A stretch of DNA of 64,000 nt from Bimastos eiseni (GCA_959347315.1 OY365818.1:7308394-7372393), one strand, 5' to 3'; numbered from the stretch's first letter, positions 49,601 to 53,200 are shown. Notes: generated from the sequence alone by a model not told the origin. Numbers and translations are program-made.

Positions 49601-52426
49601 AACTTTAAAAGAAGTAACACTAGAAGAACACAGAAGCCATCAAATGTCTTGAGATACTAGTTACTTTGCTTTAAAATCCTCTCCAGAAGCAATAACCTTC
49701 AAGAGTCCAGACAAAACATACGCACACTGCGTTATTACTCTCTGTAAGATGTCCAATATCCTTTCCAGTCACATGTGCAGGCATTTGCATAACCCTCGGA
49801 GTGACAAAGTCAAACAGCAGAAGAATCGGAATATTGTTATCTAAACTAATTGACTATGCATATTTCAAGATATAGATTCCACAAGGATGTTCTGAACTGG
49901 TGTGGTATCAGTGCTCAGACAAATATACATATCTGTATAAAATAGATTATACATACAAGCACATTCTGTGTAGATAAACATCCTCTAGTCTCAAATGTTT
50001 TTAGATGATGATTATTGATGTAGAACCTACTGCAAAAGACCAAGGGATCTATAATAGAGGAATGGTTTCTCGTCAAAATTCCACTGATTCTGGACTGATT
50101 TACATCATAAAGTAGACCAACAACTTAAAAGCCAAGTGCAGGACACCAGAGCACCATCATGAGGCTGAGTCACGTCAGAGGGGTTTTGAAAGAGATACCA
50201 AAGCAAACGTACGGCTACCCGGAGAACAGGAAGAAAAGGAGGCAGATTCCATATAAAATGAGACAGATTGGAATGCATCGAACATAAAGGGTGGATGCGA
50301 ATAGAAAGACCTGCACTAAATCACCTCTTCATTGACTTTTAATCTAATTGTCTTGTTCCTGCGACCGAGAGCAGCTACGTCTGTCAGGTATTAACTATTT
50401 ACAGCAAGCCATGTTGTCGAGGCAGATTCCCAGCTCCAGATCCAACAAGATCGTAAAACAAGCAGAGATAAAAAAAACAAGAAGAAGGGTTTTTGCTCCG
50501 TGTGCAACAGTGCAAGGACCTATTATGCAGAGCAGCACAGGACTGGAAAGTCCCTGTATAACGTCGTGTCACTAGTATTGCCCATTGCCATCACCTGGAG
50601 CAAGAATTATCACATCTTGTTGACATAACAAGCTGATTCATTGCTTTTTAGTAATGAAGGAAAATTGACAAATAACTGTCAGCAAAATTTTAGAAAAATG
50701 CCTGGTTGGTATTAAATATCATATTTTCAATTAGAAGCAAAATTCGGGTAACAATTATGTTTAAACGTATACACAGAAATTTGACGATAAAACATTCCTC
50801 TATTCAGAGGTGCAAAAAACCAAGATTTTTCAAAAATCAAAAGTTGCTTTTTGCTTTTTTTGGTTTTATTTGGTTTTTTGGTTTTTATAATTAATTTAGC
50901 TTGAGTTCCGACTGAATAGCACACAATTAGTAATATAATAGTAATATTAATAAATTAAAGAAAAATATATTTTAAAAAACCAAAAAATTTCCATTTTTGA
51001 TTTTTTGGTTTTTTTGTAAAAAAACCAAAAACCAAATAACCAGAAAACCAACATGTTTGCAGCCCTGCCTCTATTATAGATCCCTTGGTCTTTTGTTCAG
51101 TATGGTACTACGACTGTGACCTTCGTCTAAAATCAACAGGATGGGTCACTTCAAAACAGATTATTTCATGTCATCATGGGCACAATTTACACGTCACTTG
51201 GCATTTAAGATCCAATCGCACTCCCAATTTCCTGACTATGACAGAGAGTGTGGAAAATGGAATAGCAGCCTTCATTGCATCATTAATTTAAAATCATTGT
51301 AAACAAAGTTCCTACTTTGGTTAATTGGACAGAACTGTTCAGATGGGATTCTTAATTTCGTTCCCTTTCCTTTTGATAGTTAAGATAACAACTGTTAAGC
51401 TTCATATGTTGTCTAAGCACTGTGAGTGGTGAATAGGCACAGTTACCTGTCATAGATAACATGACTATCAATTGCTTAGGTGGCCCCAACTGCAATCCTT
51501 TGGGCACTGCAGGGTTCTATTGTGTGTCCAAGTCTGACTGCTTGCTTACTTCCTTACTTACTTACCTGCTTACTGCTTGTTTACAATGATGAGATGCCAT
51601 CTTGAAAACGTTTCTTGTACCAATAAAATTAATGGTTTTGGTTGTTGATGTTAGCTGATGAACATTTTTTTGATGTAAAGCGTCCTTGTAGCGGCATGGC
51701 TGCGTTATGGGGCTCTAGAAATTGTCCATTTAATAAAAATAATAATATAATAATAATAATAATAATAAAGGAGGGACCTAACGAGATCAGAGTTACAGCA
51801 ATGTGTGCAAGATCCAACTAACGAGTAAAGTACTTAAAATGTGTTGTAAGCATGTACAAAACTAAATCTCTAAGTCAGTAAACAAGTATTTAATTATGTA
51901 ATTAAATAAGTAATTATTTATGTAAATAAATGAGTAATAATTTATGCAATTAAATAATTCAAACAGTCAGTCAGTCAGCAAGTAGATATCAATAACGTGG
52001 GGCACAAGGCAAAAAACGCCCATACACTACAATATTGAAATTATTGAAATTATAAACATCTCAGCCCACCATCAATGCAAAAGAGATATTAGCTTGATAA
52101 GAAAGCCTTGATCTTGGGGGCGCTTAGGTATTTATAATTCAGACGAATATCTATTGGACTTGTATCAAAATAATCAAAATCTGGGATCAATCAGATTCCT
52201 ACCCAATATTTCACGAAGAATTTAAAGTGACATATAAAATACACCCTTCTTCAAATTCTGGCTTGTGAGTTTGTTACGAAACCTCATAAACTTTAACCTA
52301 AGAACGTTGACGTAAAAAGCGCTTACCATCTTGTTCCGTCATGGCTGTGGCCAAGGCTATAAGTACCAGGGTCACCACGGCAGCCTCGTGGATGATTCCC
52401 ACGTTCCACCTTCTCTGTCCACCCAT
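1065..52426 (-). CDS. LAR (PTPRD/PTPRS/PTPRF type): LAR-type receptor protein tyrosine phosphatase, N-terminal 612 residues (nine coding exons, gene continues left of window)
   Basis: LAR-type receptors are single-pass synaptic and axonal receptors with three Ig domains, several FN3 domains and tandem cytoplasmic phosphatase domains. They bind heparan or chondroitin sulfate proteoglycans and postsynaptic adhesion proteins. Splicing 52426-52327, 32293-31991, 23529-23353, 21437-21327, 10482-10213, 8179-7892, 6386-6286, 5708-5507 and 1349-1065 gives 1,837 nt, or 612 codons plus one base, with no stop and GT-AG at every junction. Predicted residues: signal peptide 1-30, Ig1 34-134, Ig2 135-230, Ig3 231-320, FN3-1 321-416, FN3-2 417-517, FN3-3 518-612. 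Family signatures are intact, including YVRVRRV before Ig3, [26 protein letters not shown] at the Ig3/FN3-1 junction, GYKVYYT in FN3-2 and TQQGVPEQP before FN3-3. The transmembrane and catalytic exons lie outside the window. Which vertebrate paralogue it matches cannot be decided; one pro-orthologue is expected in an invertebrate. Confidence 0.95.
1844..1926 (+). repeat. interspersed repeat family A, copy 1
   Basis: The sequence starts CAGTGCCAGTCCCAAGCCTG, continues with an AGGAGGGC box, and ends with GATCTTTGTTATCACA and a GTCGTTA segment. The same order of blocks recurs at 9748, 18622, 55735 and 56514. I could not assign it to a class. Confidence 0.7.
2044..2489. mobile_element. possible MITE bounded by perfect 24-bp inverted repeats
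   Basis: Bases 2044-2067 (starting ATGGTCACAGCTAAG) are the exact reverse complement of 2466-2489. A third, slightly diverged copy in the left-end orientation lies inside at 2435-2454. No convincing target-site duplication is visible, so the true ends may lie slightly outside. Confidence 0.5.
2255..2345 (+). repeat. SINE-like 3' tail ending in (TTACA)n
   Basis: The stretch has a GCTATATAAATGCTTGATTA block followed by three ATTAC pentamers. Similar ends occur at 9390-9450 and 30418-30505, and related TATATAA blocks at 2826, 4020 and 28110. Confidence 0.45.
4579..4630. repeat. 26-bp perfect tandem duplication
   Basis: The 26-bp unit at 4579-4604 is repeated without change at 4605-4630. Confidence 0.9.
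4895..5165 (-). mobile_element. tRNA-derived SINE
   Basis: On the minus strand the head has an A-box-like TTAGGTGGTTAAC and a box B CGGGTTCAGATCCCGG, a good palindromic T-arm. A ~170-bp unique body follows, then a tail with GCTCTATAAATGAGTTATGG. The related sequence at 5255-5360 may be a different repeat shared with 14130-14265. Confidence 0.65.
5255..5360 (+). repeat. interspersed repeat shared with 14,130-14,265
   Basis: Both copies carry GAGCAG, a GGGC-GATG-GCG-CTTGCA block, ACAGTTAAATT-GACT, and end with CATCAATTTGAATT followed by A/T-rich sequence. The 14-kb copy follows a tRNA-like head, suggesting a SINE family. Confidence 0.5.
5507..5708 (-). CDS. LAR (PTPRD/PTPRS/PTPRF type): LAR exon: second half of FN3 domain 2
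   Basis: This 202-nt exon encodes residues 451-517, starting GYKVYYT, a hallmark of LAR FN3-2, and ending [10 protein letters not shown]. It carries the [22 protein letters not shown] and VGDGPLSEP strands of the domain. NRT (488-490) is a potential N-glycosylation site. The acceptor is attgaag before GGTTAC, phase 0. The donor is GTCAGT, phase 1. It pairs with the 6286-6386 exon to make a full repeat; the intron between them is 577 bp, the shortest seen in the gene. In vertebrate family members the first FN3 repeats contribute to NGL-3 binding. Confidence 0.95.
5709..6285. other. intron inside FN3-2
   Basis: The intron is 577 bp, phase 0 and AT-rich, with a TA/GTATG microsatellite at about 6195-6253 close to the donor of the 6286 exon. 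Nothing else was recognised. Confidence 0.8.
6286..6386 (-). CDS. LAR (PTPRD/PTPRS/PTPRF type): LAR exon: first half of FN3 domain 2
   Basis: This 101-nt exon is too short to stand out as an ORF. It encodes residues 417-450: [20 protein letters not shown], then [14 protein letters not shown]. The SPP start and the HW-EP-PNG pattern are diagnostic of the N-terminal half of LAR FN3-2. The acceptor cttccag gives phase 1 and the donor GTGAGT gives phase 0, so translation continues directly into GYKVYYT of the next exon. Its length (2 + 33 codons) fits both flanking phases exactly. Confidence 0.93.
6387..7891. other. intron between FN3-1 and FN3-2 exons
   Basis: The intron is 1.5 kb and AT-rich. 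The only structure seen is the threefold ~67-bp tandem repeat at 7625-7830. Small open frames are considered random. Confidence 0.75.
7625..7830. repeat. tandem repeat, ~67-68 bp, three copies
   Basis: CTTGTAGTTCTTAA recurs at about 7627, 7694 and 7762. Each copy is followed by a GAACTTATATGCAAAA-like block and, in two copies, AAGAAACTAA-ACGA. Confidence 0.75.
7892..8179 (-). CDS. LAR (PTPRD/PTPRS/PTPRF type): LAR exon: FN3 domain 1
   Basis: This 288-nt exon encodes residues 321-416, a complete FN3 repeat beginning with ALPKPPTSL, the signature of the Ig3/FN3-1 junction in this family. The core residues are [10 protein letters not shown] (Trp 343), [29 protein letters not shown] and the closing VTTGEL. 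The acceptor tgtgcttcag precedes CCCTG and the donor is GTTAGT; both are phase 1. The first codon (GCC, Ala) is completed from the Ig3 exon. An unrelated 67-codon frame on the opposite strand is a shadow of this exon. Confidence 0.95.
8797..8913. mobile_element. small MITE-like element with imperfect TIRs
   Basis: The left end AAACCAGGGATTTT with ATGCCTAGGCA matches the inverse of the right end, AATGCCT-AAGGCATTGTACA and AAATGCCTGGTTT. It is about 117 bp, with no internal ORF. The target duplication is not clear. Confidence 0.5.
9390..9450 (+). repeat. SINE-like tail with (ACATT)n
   Basis: The sequence is GTGAGCACCGAGAAATTTTT followed by ACATT pentamers. It resembles 30418-30505, which has GAGAAATTTTTGAAG and the same tail. 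Confidence 0.5.
9748..9826 (+). repeat. interspersed repeat family A, copy 2
   Basis: Same blocks as the copy at 1844 (CCCAAGCCTGGATAA, GAGGGCGAGGTCAATGATCT, TTATCACACAGCATCATTAA). Confidence 0.65.
10213..10482 (-). CDS. LAR (PTPRD/PTPRS/PTPRF type): LAR exon: Ig domain 3
   Basis: This 270-nt exon encodes residues 231-320: [17 protein letters not shown], then [29 protein letters not shown] and later [13 protein letters not shown]. The Ig disulfide cysteines are C257 and C302, with the core Trp at 269. NLT (254-256), just before C257, is a potential N-glycosylation site. The acceptor ctgttttcag and donor GTGAGA are both phase 1. The first codon is split with the Ig2b exon exactly where vertebrate LAR receptors insert the four-residue meB mini-exon (between YVR and VRRV). 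Several frames in the other orientation over the same bases are shadows. Confidence 0.96.
11255..11475 (+). mobile_element. tRNA-derived SINE
   Basis: The tRNA-like head has TGGCTGATTGGTTAGCCCG (A box) and GAATTCGACCCTCG (B-box-like). A body with TGAGCAAGTCCTTCATGCAC follows, then the tail GGGCGATATCAAATTT leading into AATAAATAAATA. Confidence 0.6.
12851..12900. repeat. decamer microsatellite (GAGTAGAATA)n
   Basis: About four imperfect copies of AGAATAGAGT are seen. Confidence 0.8.
13106..13129. repeat. (CTG)n microsatellite
   Basis: Seven uninterrupted or nearly uninterrupted TGC/CTG triplets lie in non-coding sequence. Confidence 0.8.
13990..14265 (+). mobile_element. SINE-like repeat
   Basis: A tRNA-like segment (about 14010-14085; AGATTTGATACCAC as box-B-like) is followed by a body shared with 5255-5360 and an end CATCAATTTGAATT. 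The head is too diverged for a firm call. Confidence 0.4.
14640..14830. repeat. C/T-rich low-complexity tract
   Basis: Degenerate CCTAC and ACCTT repeats throughout. The open frames here are compositional. Confidence 0.6.
14830..16260. promoter_or_regulatory. CpG-rich intronic block, candidate regulatory region or alternative promoter
   Basis: CpG steps are dense compared with flanking intron. The block holds AT-rich homeodomain-like islands such as TCATTATTAATTTAT near 15295 and ATTTGCAT (an octamer-like POU motif) near 15554. Overlapping open frames on both strands (up to 231 codons) have no recognisable domain and conflict with each other, so I treat them as compositional. An internal promoter for a short LAR isoform would be plausible but is speculative. 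Confidence 0.35.
15910..15988. repeat. inverted (CAGA)n/(GTCT)n microsatellite
   Basis: Five CAGA units are followed by GTCTGTCTGTCT and then CAGACAGA units again, so the arms can pair. Confidence 0.8.
16290..16504. mobile_element. diverged relative of the hAT-like element at 31,498-31,740
   Basis: The left end CAGAAACGGACACTTAGGGG and the right end ending AAGTCTCCGCCTATG correspond to the ends of the 31.5-kb copy. Internal blocks (AAATTTCAGCTGGAGGGGTG, TATATTTCATAA, AATTGAAATTTT) also align. The flanks share only GGTGA, so the target duplication is uncertain. Confidence 0.5.
16760..18520. repeat. GC-rich block of direct and inverted modules with small hairpins, unassigned
   Basis: A ~65-75-bp module containing TGCTGGTAAAC-like, GAGGAGTAACTATG and TAGGTAGCCAA blocks occurs inverted at 17107-17180 and direct at 17325-17400, 17850-17912 and (partial) 18047-18090. 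Short stems close GAAA-type loops at 17797-17815 (CTCGCGG/CCGCGAG) and near 17993-18006, with related stems at 17773-17786 and 17943-17955. It ends in an acidic 50-codon frame (18138-18290). It could be the leader of an unrecognised retroelement or a complex repeat. Confidence 0.45.
18138..18290 (+). other. acidic 50-codon open frame at the end of the modular block, status uncertain
   Basis: The frame begins [20 protein letters not shown] and contains [14 protein letters not shown], ending at a TAG. It stays open for 21 further codons after that stop (to 18356). The composition is protein-like and unlike the surrounding random frames, but it is short, matches no family I know, and no splice or transcript evidence supports it. 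Confidence 0.2.
18622..18680 (+). repeat. interspersed repeat family A, copy 3 (diverged)
   Basis: Starts CAGTACCAGTCCCAAGCCTG like the other copies. The downstream blocks are eroded. Confidence 0.55.
19090..19195. repeat. two adjacent perfect hairpins
   Basis: Bases 19090-19101 pair with 19125-19136 (12 bp), and 19136-19152 pair perfectly with 19179-19195 (17 bp, arm TACTGCAAACCCATTTT). The arm motif ACTGCAAAC also occurs at about 19079, before the first hairpin. Confidence 0.8.
20021..20190. repeat. (CT)n/(CTGT)n microsatellite
   Basis: Long CT/CTGT tract ending in TTGTTGTTGTTG and CTGTCTGTCTGT. The long frames in it are artefacts. Confidence 0.85.
20227..20920. repeat. tandem array, ~170-bp unit, about four copies
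   Basis: GCTCCAAACCAAATAATATT recurs at 20392, 20561, 20733 and 20868 (spacings 169, 172, 135). A fifth, diverged start lies near 20227. Each unit contains CATCAAAATTCTGCATA and CAGAAATTAAGGTTTCATTA. On the minus strand parts of each unit read [15 protein letters not shown], but unit lengths are not multiples of three, so the frame is not kept across units. Confidence 0.9.
21327..21437 (-). CDS. LAR (PTPRD/PTPRS/PTPRF type): LAR exon: second half of Ig domain 2
   Basis: This 111-nt exon encodes residues 194-230: [20 protein letters not shown], then [17 protein letters not shown]. The D-x-G-x-Y-x-C motif (DEGKYEC, C211) is the F-strand of Ig2, and ANLYVR is the conserved end of Ig2 in this family. 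The acceptor is ctgtgtgctag and the donor GTCAGT, both phase 1. Its 5' junction coincides with the vertebrate meA insertion site and its 3' junction with meB. The Ig2 domain is therefore bracketed by the two positions that are alternatively spliced in vertebrates. Confidence 0.94.
21953..22310 (-). mobile_element. tRNA-derived SINE in two tandem ~180-bp copies
   Basis: Copy one at 21953-22132 and copy two at 22133-22310 differ at only a few bases. On the minus strand the head GGTTAGTGACATAGGTAAGC (A-box region) and GGCGGTTCAATACCCG (box B) are followed by GGTGGGTTATTTCAG and a tail of (CAAT)n. The duplication is head-to-tail including the tails. Confidence 0.7.
22984..23110. repeat. CT / CTGT / GT microsatellite cluster
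   Basis: CTGTCTGT and (CT)n at 22990-23040, then GT-rich sequence to about 23106. Confidence 0.8.
23353..23529 (-). CDS. LAR (PTPRD/PTPRS/PTPRF type): LAR exon: first half of Ig domain 2
   Basis: This 177-nt exon encodes residues 135-193: [20 protein letters not shown], then [20 protein letters not shown] and [19 protein letters not shown]. It matches the family pattern IP-G-P, LK-VEK, M-C-A-GNP-P, W-KD-PVD. The B-strand cysteine is C162 and the core Trp is 174. The acceptor is gttctgtacag and the donor GTTTGT (weaker than the other donors), both phase 1. The basic segment before the donor (DPRLKLL) corresponds to the vertebrate stretch preceding meA. Confidence 0.95.
23643..24010. repeat. 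minisatellite, 25-bp unit
   Basis: The unit is CACAAACCACAGGTATCTGT followed by AATAT. It is nearly perfect at 23856-23960 and degenerate on both sides, about 13-15 copies in all. Confidence 0.9.
24430..24790. promoter_or_regulatory. CpG-rich intronic island, candidate conserved element
   Basis: Local density of cg steps is high (GGTCGTCTTCGGCCGAACGT around 24645), with ORFs on both strands that show no domain. A regulatory or conserved non-coding element is possible; there is no direct evidence. Confidence 0.2.
25117..25190. repeat. cluster of short palindromes
   Basis: AGTCACCTTC pairs with GAAGGTGACT across five bases. ATACTCTAAT pairs with ATTAGAGTAT immediately after, and TACTCTAATACATTA is then repeated. 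Confidence 0.75.
25243..26312. mobile_element. ~1.07-kb DNA-transposon-like element with 17-bp TIRs
   Basis: AGGGGAGGTGGGGGCAA (25243-25259) is the exact inverse of 26296-26312, and similarity extends about 8 bp further in (GTTGGTTG against ACTGGCTG). Inside, GGGGCAAGTTGG-type motifs recur in both orientations at 25612-25680 and 26077-26130. No transposase is visible. I found no sure target duplication and cannot name the superfamily. Confidence 0.65.
27020..27120 (-). mobile_element. tRNA-derived SINE fragment
   Basis: On the minus strand, AATGGTAACAAACTGGCTGG (A-box region) and GTGTGGGTTCGATGTCC (box B) are spaced as in a tRNA. Confidence 0.5.
28262..28342. repeat. (CTGT)n/(CTGC)n microsatellite
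   Basis: Tetranucleotide array just upstream of the LINE relic. Confidence 0.9.
28440..29123 (+). pseudogene. degenerate LINE (non-LTR retrotransposon), C-terminal end of the reverse-transcriptase ORF
   Basis: Conceptual translation with frameshifts and stops gives the typical downstream part of a LINE polyprotein: [30 protein letters not shown], then (other frame) [43 protein letters not shown], and [19 protein letters not shown] ending [10 protein letters not shown] and a stop. The order TKxRxLKxCVFS, YxCETW, FGHxxRMD, [12 protein letters not shown] is characteristic of the segment after the RT palm domain in many animal LINEs. At least two in-frame stops (after FEMYC and QAIIK) and shifts show it is dead. 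The clade cannot be fixed from this part. It may extend upstream of 28440, but I could not follow it. Confidence 0.8.
29230..29660. promoter_or_regulatory. CpG-richer intronic block, candidate conserved element
   Basis: Unlike the AT-rich flanks, this block has many cg steps and motif-like islands (GGGTTTATTTTCCGCCCGGC, GATGAGCATTTGCGATAATA). A regulatory role is only a guess. Confidence 0.2.
29943..30030 (+). mobile_element. possible tRNA-derived SINE fragment
   Basis: GCATGGGTTAGAGTGCTAGA (A-box-like) and CCAAGTTCGCTATCA (B-box-like) are about 30 bp apart. Weak. Confidence 0.35.
30340..30780. repeat. degenerate ACTTA/ATCTATTT minisatellite interrupted by a SINE tail
   Basis: Repeated AACTTAC, ATCTATTTAC and ACTCACT blocks, split by the 30418-30505 repeat that has GAGAAATTTTTGAAG and ACATT pentamers. 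Confidence 0.5.
31130..31320. repeat. segment with clustered GTATCG/CGATAC motifs, possible MITE
   Basis: TATCGCGATA, GTATCGTCGATAC, GAGTATCGCT and CCGATACTG lie within 190 bp. The ends were not resolved. Confidence 0.35.
31498..31740. mobile_element. hAT-like non-autonomous element with near-perfect 8-bp target duplication
   Basis: The left end is CAGAGGCGGAGACTTGGG and the right end is ACCATGTTTCCGCCTATG, which are imperfect inverses. The flanks GTCGCCAG (31490-31497) and GTCACCAG (31741-31748) differ at one base. A relative is at 16290-16504, and a truncated left end follows at 31792. Confidence 0.7.
31749..31918. repeat. truncated hAT-like left end (31,792-31,875) between two copies of a ~43-bp repeat
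   Basis: CATCTTACTTCAATCTTGGA (31752) recurs with changes at 31880. Between them lies CAGGGGTGGAGATTAAGGGG with AATTTCAGGTGGAGGGGTTG, the left half of the element family seen at 31498. Confidence 0.55.
31991..32293 (-). CDS. LAR (PTPRD/PTPRS/PTPRF type): LAR exon: Ig domain 1 (glycosaminoglycan-binding domain)
   Basis: This 303-nt exon encodes residues 34-134, the whole first Ig domain: [63 protein letters not shown] and [14 protein letters not shown]. The cysteines are C57 and C111, with Trp 69. In vertebrate PTPRS/LAR the loop after this Trp is a lysine cluster that binds heparan and chondroitin sulfate. Here it reads W-RKGGKR followed by further arginines, so the basic patch is preserved. 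The acceptor is tatttttccag and the donor GTGAGT, both phase 1. The exon is clearly richer in GC than its introns, which makes long open frames on the opposite strand (31923-32360); those are shadows. Confidence 0.95.
32975..33200. repeat. degenerate CCAATTCTAATAC-type tandem repeat
   Basis: ATTACACCACCAATTCTAGT and its variants recur about every 15-60 bp. Confidence 0.6.
35925..36375. repeat. degenerate minisatellite, ~60-70-bp unit
   Basis: TTTTCCAGCTATCTGCTTAA and its variants recur near 35975, 36041, 36104, 36163, 36276 and 36348, with CAGTAGCTTCCTC blocks between them. Confidence 0.65.
37430..37690. repeat. (CA)n/(ACAT)n microsatellite
   Basis: Two arrays of ACATACAT and ACACAC with an internal ~60-bp duplication. 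It creates long artefactual Cys/Val and His/Thr frames on both strands. Confidence 0.9.
39425..39960 (+). repeat. interspersed repeat with ATTTATAAAGCACCTC head
   Basis: The sequence has TTATAAAGCACC, CCAAAGCGCTTTT, GAGAAAGCGCATTCC and GAAATGGACGGCGGGAGG blocks. I recall similar TATA-GCGC repeats from marine invertebrate genomes but cannot name the family. Related TATATAGCGC blocks occur at 30818 and 33905. Confidence 0.4.
40095..40570 (-). pseudogene. LINE relic: C-terminal end of a reverse-transcriptase ORF plus 3'UTR
   Basis: On the minus strand the translation reads [20 protein letters not shown], then [40 protein letters not shown] and [13 protein letters not shown] with a stop, followed by a degraded HLL. 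The pattern LMYKYxNNLLPxxF, YNTR, RTNxxxFSI, WNxLPxxI, FKxxLKxHL is the classical C-terminus of Jockey/CR1-like LINE proteins. About 100-150 bp downstream (40095-40160) is a 3'UTR block with GCCCTGCTGGCAGAGGCCCA and CCCTTAGGG, which also occurs at 63.75 kb and in reduced form at 45.88 kb. The stop inside the final motif marks it as dead. Confidence 0.75.
40537..40580. repeat. perfect 14-bp inverted repeat with 1-nt spacer
   Basis: TACATGTAAATGTA is followed by G and then TACATTTACATGTA (about 40550-40578). Confidence 0.8.
43146..43432. repeat. 46-bp tandem repeat with alternating 92-bp higher-order pattern
   Basis: The core GAAACACTAGGGTAGAAATT plus CTTAGGTGCAAGAGTT recurs at 46-bp steps. 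Joining segments alternate between ATAGACTTGT and ATATTCTTGC. The copies between about 43240 and 43420 are nearly identical, and the left-hand copies (from 43146) are diverged. Confidence 0.9.
44400..44760. promoter_or_regulatory. GC-richer intronic block, candidate conserved element
   Basis: The block has CpG-rich and motif-like parts (GACTTGCATAAATTTTGCA near 44690 and a SOX-like GACAATGG near 44737). ORFs of 76-78 codons overlap here without recognisable domains. This is only suggestive. Confidence 0.2.
45870..46010 (+). mobile_element. LINE 3'UTR fragment
   Basis: GCAGGACCTCACTGCTGATC and CCCTTAGGGATTTGTTTATT resemble the 3'UTR blocks at 40095-40160 (minus) and 63745-63830 (plus). Confidence 0.45.
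46083..46192. repeat. 22-bp tandem repeat, five copies
   Basis: AGACACACACCAATCAATTA plus AA, with one C-to-A change in the third copy. Confidence 0.9.
46900..47229. mobile_element. non-autonomous hAT-type transposon (MITE) with perfect 8-bp target duplication
   Basis: It begins CAGTGTTTCCCAAAC and ends TTGGGAAACGCTG. It is flanked by GTCTATTA at 46892-46899 and 47230-47237. A GTTCCGCGGAACCCTAGGGT palindromic subterminal block replaces the GGTCGCGACCCAC block of the 640-985 element, so it is a related but distinct family. Confidence 0.92.
47590..47650. repeat. (CTGT)n microsatellite
   Basis: Two CTGTCTGTCTGTCTGT runs followed by CT-rich sequence. Confidence 0.9.
47786..47990. repeat. purine-only tract (GGA/GAA)n
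   Basis: About 200 bp are nearly all G and A on the plus strand. It is the source of an artefactual Arg/Lys-rich frame. Such homopurine mirror-like tracts can form triplex DNA. Confidence 0.85.
48125..48360. repeat. (GAT)n-type degenerate triplet repeat
   Basis: GATGATGATGAAGATGAT-type repeats over more than 200 bp, preceded by CTGCTGCGGCTGCTGCTGC. Confidence 0.85.
48470..48552 (-). mobile_element. tRNA-like sequence, SINE head or tRNA pseudogene
   Basis: On the minus strand GGGGTGCTCTATAGTGCAGT leads to an A box, and GGTGGTTCAAATCC is box B. A 6-bp acceptor stem GGGGTG/CACCCC can form. The anticodon arm pairs poorly, so it is unlikely to be a working tRNA gene. Confidence 0.55.
50805..51067. 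mobile_element. non-autonomous hAT-type transposon with perfect 8-bp target duplication
   Basis: The left end is CAGAGGTGCAAAAAACC. The right end, inverted, is CAGGGCTGCAAACATGTTGG. The flanks are identical: CCTCTATT at 50797-50804 and 51068-51075. The interior is built of AAAACC/GGTTTT repeats in inverted orientation. Confidence 0.88.
51725..51775. repeat. (AAT)n microsatellite
   Basis: AATAATAATAATAATAA run. Confidence 0.85.
52327..52426 (-). CDS. LAR (PTPRD/PTPRS/PTPRF type): LAR exon: start codon and signal peptide
   Basis: The exon encodes residues 1-33, [20 protein letters not shown] followed by [13 protein letters not shown], plus the first base of D34. A basic n-region (QRRW), a hydrophobic core ([14 protein letters not shown]) and small residues before a likely cleavage near residue 28-30 make a classical signal peptide. 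The donor is GTAAGC, phase 1, and the split codon joins exactly to the Ig1 exon (TEQD-DAPKI). The frame stays open upstream into Met codons with poor context. A strong acceptor (ttttcgctccag) at 52472-52473 suggests the exon starts at 52471, with 45 nt of 5'UTR before this ATG. Linking this exon to the gene is an inference from phase and position, because signal peptides are not conserved. Confidence 0.8.
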
Positions 52427-52471
52427 TGCGACACCCTCCCACCTAACACCCGATCGAGGTGTCAGGCCCGC
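52427..52471 (-). other. probable 5'UTR portion of the LAR start-codon exon
   Basis: A pyrimidine-rich tract ending in ctccag on the minus strand lies directly upstream, giving a good 3' splice site at 52472-52473. This would leave 45 nt of untranslated leader before the ATG at 52426-52424. At least one further non-coding 5' exon must then lie to the right, probably in the CpG-rich sequence at 52.6-53.2 kb. No transcript evidence is available. Confidence 0.5.
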
Positions 52472-52559
52472 CTGGAGCGAAAATAAAAATACCAAACACT
52501 CGATAAAATGGAATATACTGGCCTGGAAGATGAGAGAAGACGATTACAATGATGATGAT

Positions 52560-53200
52560 GAAAGTGATGACGTCGCGGTGTGTGTCGTCGTAGGCTTATT
52601 AACTGCACAACGAATCAAATCCGTATTAGTATCGATATCCCTCGAATGTCACCGCGTTCACTAAGTCCATCTCGACCTGCGTTGGCGGTGATATTCTCCA
52701 GCAGCGGGAAAGACCGACTCTGGAAGCATAGAGCCCTCTTAATCGTCTACTATCCGCGTCGAACTGCAAGGGCTCGATAACCGACGATAAGTGATCGCAA
52801 TCGCCCGCTGCGCCGCTCAAGTGTTTCGAAAGTCCTCTGCTCGGCGTGAGCCTTCCCCGCGGTATGTCTATACCACTGCTCCGCACAGCGCCCGCATGAA
52901 CCTAACGACGTCGCGGCGGCTGCGTTGGCTCCCACAGAAGCACAAAAGACCAAGGCAGCCGAATGCCCAACGCAGCGCCGGTCGGGGTAGGGTGCAAAAG
53001 AGGGAAGAGGAGCAATGGGAGGAGTCCAATGCTTCCCGGCTGCCTGGCCTTGGCTACCTCGGCGCGAGGACGAACACGTGTGCTAGGCTGATGGACGGAA
53101 TGACAGCCCGTCTCCGGCAGGTCTACGACTACCTTGGTGCGTAGCATTATTCCAGATCGATAGTCATTAGGGAGGTTGGTACGTGAGCTCGCATTCACCT
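52560..53200 (-). promoter_or_regulatory. CpG-rich area upstream of the LAR start exon, candidate promoter/5' exon region
   Basis: The stretch is visibly GC- and CpG-rich (many cg steps between 52680 and 53110) in an otherwise AT-rich neighbourhood. It begins right upstream of the first coding exon of the minus-strand gene. Both strands show several long open frames, which I attribute to composition. No TATA box or confident donor site was picked out; candidate donors on the minus strand, such as TAG/GTGAAT near 53202, are only suggestive. Confidence 0.35.

Larger units (their letters stand above)
32294..52326. other. 20-kb intron between the signal-peptide and Ig1 exons
   Basis: This is the longest intron in the window. 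The parts with recognised repeats are listed separately: degenerate repeats (32975-33200, 35925-36375), CA/ACAT array (37430-37690), a repeat with an AAAGCGCTTT block (39425-39960), LINE relics (40095-40570, 45870-46010), the 46-bp array (43146-43432), a 22-bp array (46083-46192), two hAT MITEs (46900, 50805), purine-rich and GAT tracts (47786-48360), and a tRNA-like SINE (48470-48552). The rest, including 33.2-35.9, 41-43 and 48.6-50.7 kb, showed no supportable exon. Confidence 0.6.
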
